Positions 1-7,200 of a DNA stretch of 21,173 nucleotides are shown here, piece after piece. The notes beneath the pieces are model-generated. The model was not told where the DNA came from. It saw only the letters and a program-made list of their open reading frames with translations, and searched no databases. This DNA comes from an uncultured Dorea sp. (GTDB lineage: Bacteria; Bacillota; Clostridia; Lachnospirales; Lachnospiraceae). The position numbers and the translations under genes were made by a program. Location of the stretch: NCBI GenBank assembly GCA_910578455.1, contig CAJTQA010000051.1, forward strand, positions 1-21,173, read 5' to 3'. How positions within the stretch are numbered: the first letter of the stretch is position 1; the number at the start of each line of letters is the position of its first letter.

Positions 1-560
1 AGGGTGCGTACAGCCAGGTCACTGGTGATGTGTTTCTCTGTTACACTGGCAACTACACTCCTGTCATAGAGATCTATGATGGCGCAATTGTACCGTACAT
101 CTCCGTTCCGTAGGAACAGGTATGTGAAATCCGTGCACCATTTCTGGTTCGGCCTGTCTGCATGGAAATCCTGATTCAATTTGTTATCGAATACTTTATG
201 GGGCTTTCCTGGCTTTGTCCCCGGTTTCTTTGGGCGGACGATGGAATGCAAGCCCAATTCCCCGTTCATATATTTATGGATTGTTGTCTGGCTATAGCTG
301 TACCCCCTGCGCTCCAGATAGGCAGTCATACTGCGGTACCCGTCTACTCCATTGTGGCTGTGGTAGATCTCTTCGATCTGTTCCTTGACTTTCTCTTTTT
401 GGGCATAATAATCCGCCTTTCGGTGTTTCCGGTAGTTATAGTAAGCATTCGGGCAGAGCCCCAGCCGCCGCAACAGCCAGCGGATGCCAAATTCCTTATG
501 GTGTTGTTCGATAAACCGATAAGCCTCTAATCGATTTCCTTCGCAAAGAATGCCGATGGT
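1..560 (-). CDS. IS3-family transposase OrfB (partial), expressed by -1 frameshift
   Basis: Translating the minus strand from 560 in the frame -1 to orfA gives an uninterrupted reading frame that runs off the window edge (186 codons visible). It begins TIGILCEGNRLEAYRF and contains an HTH_21-like section (EIYHSHNGVDGYRSMTAYL) followed by the start of the DDE integrase core, NQKWCTDFTYLFL, whose first D is the first catalytic aspartate. The remaining catalytic residues (second D and E) would lie beyond position 1. No ATG with a good ribosome binding site precedes it, so it is expected to be made as an OrfAB fusion through the A6 slip site. The visible part is intact, with no stops. Confidence 0.88.
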
Positions 561-823
561 TTTTTGAGGAAGAGATTTTCCTTCCTCGCCTCTTCCAGTT
601 CCTTCCGTAGCCGGAGGTTCTCCTTCATAAGTTCCATTTCATTCGGGGCATCAGGATTGGTTTGAGCTTTCTCTTGGCATTCTTTGCTGAATTCGCTGCA
701 CCACTTGGAGATGCTGGCTTTTGATACGCCATACTCAGCGGTGATGCTTTTGTAAGTCCGTCCTTCTTCCTCATGGAGGCGAACAATCTTCTTCTTAAAT
801 TCGGGAGTGTAGTTCTGTGACAT
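527..823 (-). CDS. IS3-family transposase OrfA (HTH protein)
   Basis: This 98-residue protein starts MSQNYTPEFKKKIVRLHEEE and carries a Tnp_1/IS3-OrfA helix-turn-helix (YKSITAEYGVSKASISKWCSEF), which binds the transposon ends. A leucine-rich coiled coil follows (ELMKENLRLRKELEEARKEN), the usual multimerisation segment. The ATG at 823 is preferred over the in-frame GTG nine bases upstream because GAGG sits eight bases before it. The ending (KKPSAFFAKEID) is typical of the IS150-like subgroup. orfA overlaps orfB by about 34 bases, and the A6 slip site lies inside the overlap. The promoter at 852-881 drives it. Confidence 0.9.
   Translation of the reverse strand: MSQNYTPEFKKKIVRLHEEEGRTYKSITAEYGVSKASISKWCSEFSKECQEKAQTNPDAPNEMELMKENLRLRKELEEARKENLFLKKPSAFFAKEID
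560..565 (-). promoter_or_regulatory. A6 programmed -1 frameshift site between orfA and orfB
   Basis: On the minus strand the orfA codons AAA AAA form a run of six A residues. A -1 slip here joins ...ENLFLKK to TIGILCEGNRLEAYRF of orfB. The orfA stop comes 33 bases after the run, so the frames overlap as in other IS3 elements. No strong downstream stimulatory hairpin was identified by eye. Confidence 0.7.
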
Positions 824-851
824 AATGAGCACCTCGTTTCTTGTGATTTTA

Positions 852-881
852 ATTATATCTCATTAGCCACTCCCGTTACAA
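852..881 (-). promoter_or_regulatory. Promoter of the IS3 element
   Basis: The minus strand shows TTGTAA, an 18-base spacer, then TATAAT, about 30 bases before the orfA start and just inside the IS terminus. Confidence 0.6.
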
Positions 882-896
882 CTTTAGTATAGCACT

Positions 897-983
897 TCAG
901 AATCTTTCATGTTCCTCGTTTGCAAAAACCATGTGTGTGTTGTTGGCGCTCTGCGCCCCTGCTCTTAACGCTGTGTTGTTCAT
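897..983 (-). pseudogene. 5' fragment of a small gene truncated by the IS3 element
   Basis: A strong ribosome binding site (GAAGGAGG, six bases before the ATG) precedes a reading frame that starts MNNTALRAGAQSANNTHMVF and ends after 28 residues. Its stop, TGA, is the first three bases of the IS3 terminus, so the frame is read into the insertion and cut there. The N-terminus resembles, from memory, small conserved proteins of gut-Firmicute mobile elements (DUF6075-like); this was not verified. A fragment this short with such a good start signal is best explained as the beginning of a formerly longer gene. Confidence 0.6.
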
Positions 984-1014
984 ACCTGAACCTCCTTCAT
1001 TAAAGTTATTGAAT

Positions 1015-1052
1015 AAAAAAAGGGAACAAACCCCGAAATAGGGTCTATTCCC
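1015..1052 (-). terminator. Rho-independent terminator after the GNAT toxin pair
   Basis: On the minus strand GGGAA...TTCCC and ACCC...GGGT form a two-part stem with a symmetric internal loop, followed by seven T residues. It lies 127-164 bases past the toxin stop and just upstream of the truncated gene at 983, so it would separate the two transcripts. Confidence 0.75.
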
Positions 1053-1055
1053 AAA

Positions 1056-1137
1056 CATCAAACAAGGGTTTGATGACTTTTACCCCACCTGTGCGGAATT
1101 TACCCCACCCTATTTTGCGATTCGACAAATCGACAAA
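1056..1137. repeat. Cluster of short repeats and a hairpin
   Basis: Three structures lie close together: a perfect 8-bp stem with a 4-base loop (CATCAAAC aagg GTTTGATG, 1056-1075); two copies of TTTACCCCACC 20 bases apart (1079-1089, 1099-1109); and a tandem duplication of TCGACAAA (1122-1137). The stem has no T-run, so it does not look like a terminator. No coding frame with a start signal was seen here. Such iteron-like clusters occur at replication or transfer origins, but nothing here proves that role. Confidence 0.5.
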
Positions 1138-1178
1138 ATCCATACTTTTCAGTGCGGCGAAATCGCATTAAAGCAGCC

Positions 1179-1778
1179 TTAAAAGCTGTAGCAGCTCATG
1201 CGACTCCTCCGTATCTGATGCGGTCTGCCTGGTATCAAACTGCGAAAACGGTTATCGCGGTAAAATGATAAAAGCTTTTCCTCATTTTCAGCTTCTAAGA
1301 AGGTCACTACGCCTCCGCCCAAATACTGTATCTCTTTAATTTTGTCCCATGCCAGTGCGAGTAATTCTTCGCCAGTTATTTTTTTGTCTGCACCATTGGT
1401 AAAATTTTTGCCAAGTTGGGCAATAAGATATGCAGACATGGTATAAGTATCTGATTTTTCATCCCATTCACTGACACGTAGCAACTTTTTCTTTACGGTA
1501 TTGCTTACTGTTTCTCCCCTTACTGTTAAAGGTTTCAATGCAAGGGTAAAATACCCTACCAGCACCATGCTGCTTATGTCAAATACAAGATATGTAACCG
1601 ACTGATTCTTTTTCGTAAACTCTACTGAACTTTTTTTCAAAAAACGCTCGACATCCGGATTCCGCAGACAAGAAAAACCGGGGAGAACTTGAAGAAGCCT
1701 GCTCTCTCCGAGTTTTGGATTATCACTATTAAGATAGCGCCGAATGTTGATAACTAAATACCTATTTGTTTCCAACAT
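1179..1778 (-). CDS. GNAT-fold acetyltransferase, probable toxin of a toxin-antitoxin pair
   Basis: This 199-residue protein has the pattern of GNAT acetyltransferases: a central strand pair (YLVFDISSMVLVGYFTLALK, about 63-82), the acetyl-CoA segment around AYLIAQLGKNF (about 116-126), helix EELLALAWDKI, strand GGVVTFLEAE, and the closing FYRDNRF motif. This order (strand, QLGK turn, long helix, LE strand, FY..N.F) matches GNAT toxins of the TacT type, which acetylate aminoacyl-tRNA, but substrate cannot be read from the sequence. The start at 1778 is inside the upstream partner gene (17-base overlap) with GGGAG eight bases before it, so the two are translationally coupled. A plain housekeeping GNAT enzyme is the alternative. 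Confidence 0.65.
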   Translation of the reverse strand: MLETNRYLVINIRRYLNSDNPKLGESRLLQVLPGFSCLRNPDVERFLKKSSVEFTKKNQSVTYLVFDISSMVLVGYFTLALKPLTVRGETVSNTVKKKLLRVSEWDEKSDTYTMSAYLIAQLGKNFTNGADKKITGEELLALAWDKIKEIQYLGGGVVTFLEAENEEKLLSFYRDNRFRSLIPGRPHQIRRSRMSCYSF

Positions 1779-1956
1779 TTGCTTTCTCCCATTTTGCCAT
1801 AAATTCCACCAGTTCTGCTTCGTCTGTTATCTCTCTCGCAGCCACAGGTATATGAACAGGACGGTTCTTGGCAGATTCTTCAATCGCATTAACAAACATC
1901 TCCACCTGTTCCTTGCCGGAAATGACAAAATTCTTTGTGATACTTGAAGTTGCCAT
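1762..1956 (-). CDS. Small putative antitoxin upstream of the GNAT protein
   Basis: This 64-residue acidic protein starts MATSSITKNFVISGKEQVEM. The start at 1956 is chosen over an upstream in-frame ATG at 2001 because AAAGGAGG lies seven bases before it and no ribosome binding site serves the longer form. It is the first gene of a two-gene unit and overlaps the GNAT gene by 17 bases, as antitoxin genes of type II pairs often do. No clear ribbon-helix-helix or helix-turn-helix signature was recognised, so the antitoxin call rests mainly on position, size and partner. Confidence 0.55.
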   Translation of the reverse strand: MATSSITKNFVISGKEQVEMFVNAIEESAKNRPVHIPVAAREITDEAELVEFMAKWEKANVGNK

Positions 1957-2015
1957 GATAAACACCTCCTTTGTTAGTATGGTTCTTCCGCTACAATTCA
2001 TACTTTTCTATCTCT

Positions 2016-2044
2016 ATTTTATTATCTTATATCGGTTAATGCAA
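2016..2044 (-). promoter_or_regulatory. Promoter of the antitoxin/GNAT pair
   Basis: The minus strand has TTGCAT, a 17-base spacer and TAAAAT, about 60 bases upstream of the antitoxin start. Confidence 0.55.
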
Positions 2045-2170
2045 CAAAACATTTTATGAATTTTTTATAACTTATTATCCACTTGCTAAATCCCAAATTC
2101 AGAGGTAAGCTACAACACTGATTTCATTATATAGACGGATAGCAGAATGTTCAAAGCTGCAAATTGGGTC

Positions 2171-2209
2171 AAAAAATAAGCGTACCACTATTTCTAATGA
2201 TACGCTTAT
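2171..2209 (-). terminator. Rho-independent terminator downstream of ppdK
   Basis: A perfect 9-bp stem (ATAAGCGTA/TACGCTTAT) with a 16-base loop is followed on the minus strand by a run of T residues. It lies about 130 bases past the ppdK stop and would end that transcript. Confidence 0.7.
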
Positions 2210-2215
2210 GATTAT

Positions 2216-2336
2216 TTAAATATAAACATCAACGGTCAAATCTTCCCATTGATTTTTTCTAAGATAGCCACCATTCGCCCTGCGGAAAACCTGTACTTCC
2301 TCAAAACTTATGGTAAAAGTCCAAAATGGTTTTCGC
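2216..2336 (-). other. Reading-frame tail past ppdK, possible gene remnant
   Basis: After the ppdK stop, another minus-strand frame stays open for about 40 codons and ends at 2216, with protein-like content (FEEVQVFRRANGG, then NQWEDLTVDVYI) just before the terminator. It has no start of its own: the only upstream ATG in frame lies inside ppdK and lacks a ribosome binding site. It may be the 3' end of a foreign gene left by an insertion or deletion beside ppdK, or chance. Confidence 0.25.
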
Positions 2337-4961
2337 CTATCTTTGTGCAATTGCCGCCTGTGCCGCTGCCAGTCTTGCGATCGGTACCCTGAACGGTGAA
2401 CAGGATACATAATCCAGTCCGATCTTGTGGCAGAACTCTACGGAAGAAGGATCTCCGCCATGCTCGCCGCAGATACCGATGTGAAGTTTCTCATTCACCG
2501 GCTTTCCAAGCTTAATGGACATCTCCATCAGCTTACCAACGCCTGTCTGGTCAAGTTTCGCGAACGGATCGTTCTCGAAGATCTTAGCGTCATAGTAAGC
2601 GTCAAGGAACTTGCCTGCATCGTCACGTGAGAATCCGTATGTCATCTGTGTCAGGTCGTTTGTACCAAAGCAGAAGAAGTCAGCCTCTTTTGCAATCTCA
2701 TCTGCAGTAAGAGCCGCTCTCGGAATCTCGATCATCGTACCTACTTCGTACTCAAGATTGCTGCCTGCCGCCTTGATCTCAGCGTCTGCTGTCTCAACAA
2801 CAACTTTCTTCACATACTTAAGCTCTTTGATATCGCCAATCAGCGGAATCATGATCTCCGGCTTAACTTTCCAGTCAGCGTGAGCCTTCTGTACATTGAT
2901 AGCCGCGCGGATAACTGCAGCTGTCTGCATCTTTGCAATCTCAGGATAAGTAACTGCAAGACGGCATCCTCTGTGACCCATCATCGGGTTGAACTCGTGG
3001 AGGCTGTCAATGAGAGTCTTAATATCCTCCACAGATTTGCCCTGTGCTGCCGCAAGTTTCTCAATGTCCTCTTCCTCTGTAGGAACGAACTCATGGAGCG
3101 GCGGGTCAAGGAAACGAATCGTAACCGGATTGCCCTCAAGAGCCTCGTAAAGAGCCTCGAAGTCTCCCTGCTGGTAAGGAAGGATCTTCTCAAGAGCTGC
3201 CTCTCTCTCCTCAACGGTATCTGCACAGATCATCTCGCGGAATGCAGCGATTCTGTCTTCCTCGAAGAACATGTGCTCTGTACGGCAAAGGCCGATACCC
3301 TCTGCGCCAAGCTCGCGGGCTTTCTTAGCGTCTGCCGGTGTGTCTGCGTTTGTACGGACCTTAAGCGTTCTGTATTTGTCCGCCCATGCCATGATTCTTC
3401 CGAACTCTCCGGCAATCTGAGCGTCAACGGTAGGAATGATTCCGTCATAGATATTACCTGTCGTACCATCAATCGAGATGGAATCTCCCTCGTGGAACTC
3501 TTTTCCTGCAAGCGTGAATTTCTTGTTCTCCTCGTCCATAGCGATGTCGCCGCATCCGGATACACAGCATGTACCCATACCACGCGCAACAACGGCTGCG
3601 TGAGATGTCATGCCTCCGCGGACAGTCAGGATACCCTGTGAAGACTTCATACCTGTGATGTCTTCCGGTGAAGTCTCAAGACGTACAAGGACAACCTTCT
3701 CGCCTCTTGCTGCCCACTCTACAGCATCCTCTGCCGTAAATACAACCTTGCCGCATGCTGCTCCAGGAGATGCGCCAAGACCTTTGCCCATCGGAGTAGC
3801 CGCCTTAAGAGCTGCCGCGTCAAACTGCGGGTGAAGAAGTGTGTCAAGGTTACGCGGATCAATCATCGCAACTGCCTCTTCCTCGGTTCTCATGCCCTCG
3901 TCAACAAGGTCGCATGCAATCTTAAGAGCTGCCTGAGCTGTTCTCTTACCATTACGTGTCTGTAACATGTAAAGTTTTCCGTGTTCTACGGTAAACTCCA
4001 TATCCTGCATATCTCTGTAGTGATTCTCAAGAGTCTCGCATACTTTCTTAAACTGAACAAATGCCTCCGGGAACTTCTGCTCCATCTCGGAAATGTGCAT
4101 CGGTGTGCGGACACCTGCAACAACGTCCTCGCCCTGAGCGTTTGTCAGGAACTCACCGAACAGGCCGTTCTCTCCGGTAGCCGGGTCACGGGTAAATGCA
4201 ACGCCGGTACCGCAGTCGTCTCCCATGTTTCCAAATGCCATAGACTGTACGTTTACAGCAGTTCCCCATGAGTACGGGATATCATTGTCACGACGGTATA
4301 CATTGGCACGAGGGTTGTCCCATGAACGGAATACAGCCTTGATCGCTCCCATAAGCTGCTCCTTCGGGTCAGACGGGAAGTCCTTTCCAATCTTTTCTTT
4401 ATACTCTGCCTTGAACTGTCCTGCAAGAGCCTTAAGGTCTTGTGCGGTAAGCTCAACATCCTGCTTAACGCCCTTCTCCTCTTTCATCTTGTCAATCAGC
4501 TCTTCGAAATATTTCTTTCCGACTTCCATAACTACGTCAGAATACATCTGGATAAATCTTCTGTAGCAGTCCCATGCCCAGCGCGGGTTGCCGGATCTGT
4601 CTGCCAATACCTCCACAACATCCTCATTCAGGCCAAGGTTAAGGATGGTGTCCATCATGCCCGGCATAGATGCCCTTGCGCCGGAACGTACAGAAACAAG
4701 CAGCGGATTCTCCTTATCGCCGAACTTCTTCTCTGTGATAGCCTCCATCTTCGTAACAGCGTCCATGATCTGATCCATGATCTCGTCATTGATCGTTCTT
4801 CCGTCTTCATAATACTGTGTGCAGGCCTCGGTTGTGATCGTAAAGCCCTGCGGTACCGGAAGGCCAAGGCTCGTCATCTCAGCCAGATTCGCGCCCTTGC
4901 CGCCAAGAAGGTTTCTCATGGTTGCGTTACCTTCTGTAAACATATAAACCCATTTTGCCAT
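2337..4961 (-). CDS. ppdK: Pyruvate, phosphate dikinase
   Basis: The 874-residue enzyme interconverts pyruvate + ATP + Pi and PEP + AMP + PPi in the cytoplasm, in glycolytic or gluconeogenic direction. It has the N-terminal nucleotide-binding domain (GGKGANLAEM near residue 20; SVRSGARASMPGMMDTILNL), the phosphohistidine domain with GGMTSHAAVVARGMG (catalytic His near 455, regulatory Thr two residues before), and the C-terminal PEP/pyruvate TIM barrel with LCRTEHMFF, GTNDLTQMTYGFSRDD and the catalytic Cys motif GICGEHGG. Length equals that of the Clostridium symbiosum enzyme. The second of two in-frame ATGs (4961) is chosen: AGGAGG is eight bases from it but only two from the first. All key residues are present. 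It has its own promoter (5006-5034). Confidence 0.97.
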   Translation of the reverse strand: MAKWVYMFTEGNATMRNLLGGKGANLAEMTSLGLPVPQGFTITTEACTQYYEDGRTINDEIMDQIMDAVTKMEAITEKKFGDKENPLLVSVRSGARASMPGMMDTILNLGLNEDVVEVLADRSGNPRWAWDCYRRFIQMYSDVVMEVGKKYFEELIDKMKEEKGVKQDVELTAQDLKALAGQFKAEYKEKIGKDFPSDPKEQLMGAIKAVFRSWDNPRANVYRRDNDIPYSWGTAVNVQSMAFGNMGDDCGTGVAFTRDPATGENGLFGEFLTNAQGEDVVAGVRTPMHISEMEQKFPEAFVQFKKVCETLENHYRDMQDMEFTVEHGKLYMLQTRNGKRTAQAALKIACDLVDEGMRTEEEAVAMIDPRNLDTLLHPQFDAAALKAATPMGKGLGASPGAACGKVVFTAEDAVEWAARGEKVVLVRLETSPEDITGMKSSQGILTVRGGMTSHAAVVARGMGTCCVSGCGDIAMDEENKKFTLAGKEFHEGDSISIDGTTGNIYDGIIPTVDAQIAGEFGRIMAWADKYRTLKVRTNADTPADAKKARELGAEGIGLCRTEHMFFEEDRIAAFREMICADTVEEREAALEKILPYQQGDFEALYEALEGNPVTIRFLDPPLHEFVPTEEEDIEKLAAAQGKSVEDIKTLIDSLHEFNPMMGHRGCRLAVTYPEIAKMQTAAVIRAAINVQKAHADWKVKPEIMIPLIGDIKELKYVKKVVVETADAEIKAAGSNLEYEVGTMIEIPRAALTADEIAKEADFFCFGTNDLTQMTYGFSRDDAGKFLDAYYDAKIFENDPFAKLDQTGVGKLMEMSIKLGKPVNEKLHIGICGEHGGDPSSVEFCHKIGLDYVSCSPFRVPIARLAAAQAAIAQR

Positions 4962-5005
4962 TGTCATGACCTCCTAAAATCTTAATTTACTAAGTCGCAT
5001 TTAAT

Positions 5006-5034
5006 ATTTTACTGTTTTTGCCAGTATTCGTCAA
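5006..5034 (-). promoter_or_regulatory. Promoter of ppdK
   Basis: The minus strand shows TTGACG, a 17-base spacer and TAAAAT, placing the transcript start about 40 bases before the ppdK ATG, within the 83-base gap after the aminopeptidase gene. Confidence 0.75.
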
Positions 5035-5044
5035 GTAAATTGCC

Positions 5045-6442
5045 CTACATTTCCCTCAAAAATGCTTTATAGCCCTTGTACGCCTCATACACGTCCGCCT
5101 TGCTCACCGCCTCCCACGGAGCATGCATGCCAAGGACCGCAACACCGCTGTCGATAACCTCCATTCCATAGTTGGCCATGATATACGCAATCGTACCGCC
5201 GCCGCCTGCGTCCACCTTGCCAAGCTCCGCGAACTGATAAGCTACCTTCTCTTTGTCAAGGGCATTTCGAATCTGCGCGAGATACTCCGCATTGGCATCA
5301 TTAGACCCCGCTTTCCCGCGGCTCCCGGTAAACTTGTTGAACACCAGCCCTTTGCCGAAAAATGCCGAACTCCTCTTCTCAAAATTCTCCGCAAACATCG
5401 GATCATACGCCGCGCTCACATCCGAAGAAAGCATCTTGGAATTTTTAAGCGACCGCCTTACCTTAAGTTCGGATTCCTCCCCGGAAAGCGCCAAAAGCTC
5501 TGCCACGGTATTTTCAAAAAACCGGGAATGCATGCCCGTAGCGCCAACACTGCCAATCTCCTCCTTGTCAACGAGAATACAGCATGCAGTCCGCTTTACT
5601 TCCGGCACATCCAGCAGAGCAAAAAGGGAAGTGAACCCGCACACCCGGTCATCCTGCCCGTAAGCTAAGATCATGCTCCGGTCAAGACCCAAATCTCTCG
5701 CCCTTCCCGCCGGGACGATCTCAAGCTCCGCAGACACAAAATCTTCTTCTTCCATATGATAGTATTCTTTCAGAAGAGCAAGAACCTTCGCCTTCACCGC
5801 ATGTTTCTCATCCTTGTCAAGCCCTTCTGCCTCGTTAAGCGGGCGGCTGCCGATCAAAAGATCCAGCTTTTCCCCCTCAATCACCGCATTTGCCTTCTTC
5901 TCCATCTGTTTTGACGCCAGGTGCACCAGAAGGTCTGTGATGGTAAACACCGGGTCGTCATCCTTTTCCCCGATACTGACCGCTTCCACCGTACCGTCCT
6001 TTTTCGCAACGACTCCATGGAGCGCCAGTGGCAGCGTCACCCACTGGTACTTCTTGATGCCCCCATAATAATGGGTGTCGAGGTAGGCAAGCTCCTCGCT
6101 CTCATAAAGAGGATTCTGCTTTACGTCAATCCTCGGCGAGTCAATGTGGGCGCCCAGGATATTCATGCCCCCCTCAAGCGGCTCGCTCCCCATATGAAAC
6201 GCTGCAATGCTCTTACCCATGCACACCGCGTAGATCTTGTCTCCCTGCCTAAGCCCTTCCTTCGCAGCCATCTTTTCTTCCAGGCTCACGTAGCCATTTT
6301 TACGCAGCCTTTCCACTGTAAGGGCCACGCACTCCCGCTCCGTCTTTCCAAGGTCAAGGCACCTTTTATAGTCCTCATTAATCTTATCCAGTTCCTTTAA
6401 CTGCTCATCTGTGTAATCTTTCCATACATTCTTTCTGTCCAT
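5045..6442 (-). CDS. M18-family zinc aminopeptidase
   Basis: This 465-residue protein matches the tetrahedral aminopeptidase I / ApeA type of peptidase family M18, a cytoplasmic di-zinc enzyme that trims N-terminal residues from peptides. Zinc and catalytic motifs are in order: GAHIDSPRIDVK (first His ligand and Asp), GQDDRVCGF (bridging Asp), DKEEIGSVGATG (catalytic Glu and ligand Glu), VDAGGGGTIAYI, and GMHAPWE (last His ligand). The start MDRKNVWKDY is typical of the family; a TTG two codons upstream is possible but less likely. The ribosome binding site is GGGAG. Its promoter overlaps the stop of the upstream TOPRIM-like gene, and no terminator separates them, so read-through from the cassette is possible. 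Confidence 0.93.
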   Translation of the reverse strand: MDRKNVWKDYTDEQLKELDKINEDYKRCLDLGKTERECVALTVERLRKNGYVSLEEKMAAKEGLRQGDKIYAVCMGKSIAAFHMGSEPLEGGMNILGAHIDSPRIDVKQNPLYESEELAYLDTHYYGGIKKYQWVTLPLALHGVVAKKDGTVEAVSIGEKDDDPVFTITDLLVHLASKQMEKKANAVIEGEKLDLLIGSRPLNEAEGLDKDEKHAVKAKVLALLKEYYHMEEEDFVSAELEIVPAGRARDLGLDRSMILAYGQDDRVCGFTSLFALLDVPEVKRTACCILVDKEEIGSVGATGMHSRFFENTVAELLALSGEESELKVRRSLKNSKMLSSDVSAAYDPMFAENFEKRSSAFFGKGLVFNKFTGSRGKAGSNDANAEYLAQIRNALDKEKVAYQFAELGKVDAGGGGTIAYIMANYGMEVIDSGVAVLGMHAPWEAVSKADVYEAYKGYKAFLREM

Positions 6443-6476
6443 CGTCAAACATCTCCCTTCCGCTTTCTTACTTTAT

Positions 6477-6505
6477 AAAATATATTAGTCTTTTCATCCT
6501 GTCAA
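6477..6505 (-). promoter_or_regulatory. Promoter of the M18 aminopeptidase gene
   Basis: The minus strand has consensus TTGACA, a 17-base spacer and TATTTT. The TTGACA includes the TGA stop codon of the upstream TOPRIM-like gene. Confidence 0.65.
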
Positions 6506-7200
6506 TAAAGTACAATCCCCAACTTTTCAAAAAATAATGACACATTGCTGTATCGTTTTAAAGAATTTCCATTCTCCATTATAAATTCCCACGTTTCTCT
6601 ATAAGTACCTGATACATGGAATGATTCATCGTATAATAGCTCCAGAAACTCATCCAGATGTTCCCCATACTTTTCTGCTATTTCATATGCCAAGCTTTCT
6701 TTTTCATCATCAGTCAAGTCATCTTCTATATTGTGAAGTACATGTTCTATGTTTCTCGAAAAATAATAAATCTCATATGGCAGACCAGCCATCTGCTCCG
6801 ACTCTGCCAGCAGATGTGCAATCGCCCGTTTGCTGATATTTCTGCGTATCAGACGATTCATATTCTTTGCCGATATATATGTCTCAAAATATTCTGTTTT
6901 TCCTGATGTTGACTGCCTGACCAAAGATGGTGGAACAAATGCACCATCCGTATCTATAATTTGAACCACTTTTAATATATCTTTTCTTTTTATAAATGGA
7001 TTTTTCCTCAGATAGTCAGCTATTTCCCTTTTTATGCGCTCTCCAATATACTTCACTGTCATATTTTCATCTGCTGTAATATCCGTATGCAAAACATCAA
7101 ATTCAATATCATGCTCTTTTGCGAGCTTTGAAAACACTAAAGCTAACGCCTCTTCATCTGTCAGCCCTTCTACGAGGAGCAGTATAATCTTTTTAGTCAT
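6502..7200 (-). CDS. Small stand-alone TOPRIM/RloB-like protein paired with an ATPase
   Basis: This 232-residue protein was not recognised as a named family. It begins with strand-loop KKIILLLVEGLTDEEALALV, matching TOPRIM motif 1 with a conserved Glu (E11) and following Asp (D15). The acidic motif IIDTDGAF (D83, D85) matches the DxD of TOPRIM nucleases. A later segment YYFSRNIEHVLHN (about 145-157) sits where RloB proteins carry their NPxFExWLLLH-like motif. These features suggest a Mg2+-dependent nuclease of the OLD/PARIS-AriB/RloB type, though it is shorter than the AriB proteins I recall. The ATG overlaps the ATPase gene by 8 bases (ATGACTAA), so the two are translationally coupled and likely act as one complex. 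Base composition is richer in A+T than the genes on either side. Confidence 0.6.
   Translation of the reverse strand: MTKKIILLLVEGLTDEEALALVFSKLAKEHDIEFDVLHTDITADENMTVKYIGERIKREIADYLRKNPFIKRKDILKVVQIIDTDGAFVPPSLVRQSTSGKTEYFETYISAKNMNRLIRRNISKRAIAHLLAESEQMAGLPYEIYYFSRNIEHVLHNIEDDLTDDEKESLAYEIAEKYGEHLDEFLELLYDESFHVSGTYRETWEFIMENGNSLKRYSNVSLFFEKLGIVLY

Larger units (their letters stand above)
1..899 (-). mobile_element. IS3-family insertion sequence, 3' part cut by the window edge
   Basis: The element reads on the minus strand and contains orfA, an A6 frameshift site and the first part of orfB, the standard IS3-family (IS150-like) layout. Its upstream terminus is placed at 899, where the minus strand begins TGAAGTGCTATACTAAAG; TG...CA ends are typical of the family. 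That end also supplies the stop codon of a small interrupted gene (897-983), which supports the boundary. The other inverted repeat and any target duplication lie outside the window, so family membership is firm but the exact terminus is inferred. Confidence 0.85.

Noticed and set aside
162..530. Plus-strand open frame of 122 codons at the left edge
   Set aside because: It lies opposite the IS3 orfB frame, which has clear transposase motifs on the minus strand; the plus frame has no ribosome binding site or recognisable domain.
1056..1137. CRISPR array
   Set aside because: The repeats are 8 to 11 bases, only two copies each, with no regular spacers and no cas genes in the window.
2216..2410. 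64-codon minus-strand frame as a complete gene
   Set aside because: Its ATG lies inside ppdK without a ribosome binding site. Only the part beyond ppdK is reported, as a possible remnant.
2880..3641. Long plus-strand open frame (253 codons) opposite ppdK
   Set aside because: It is antisense to a complete, motif-rich ppdK; its cysteine- and serine-rich translation is typical of a shadow frame.
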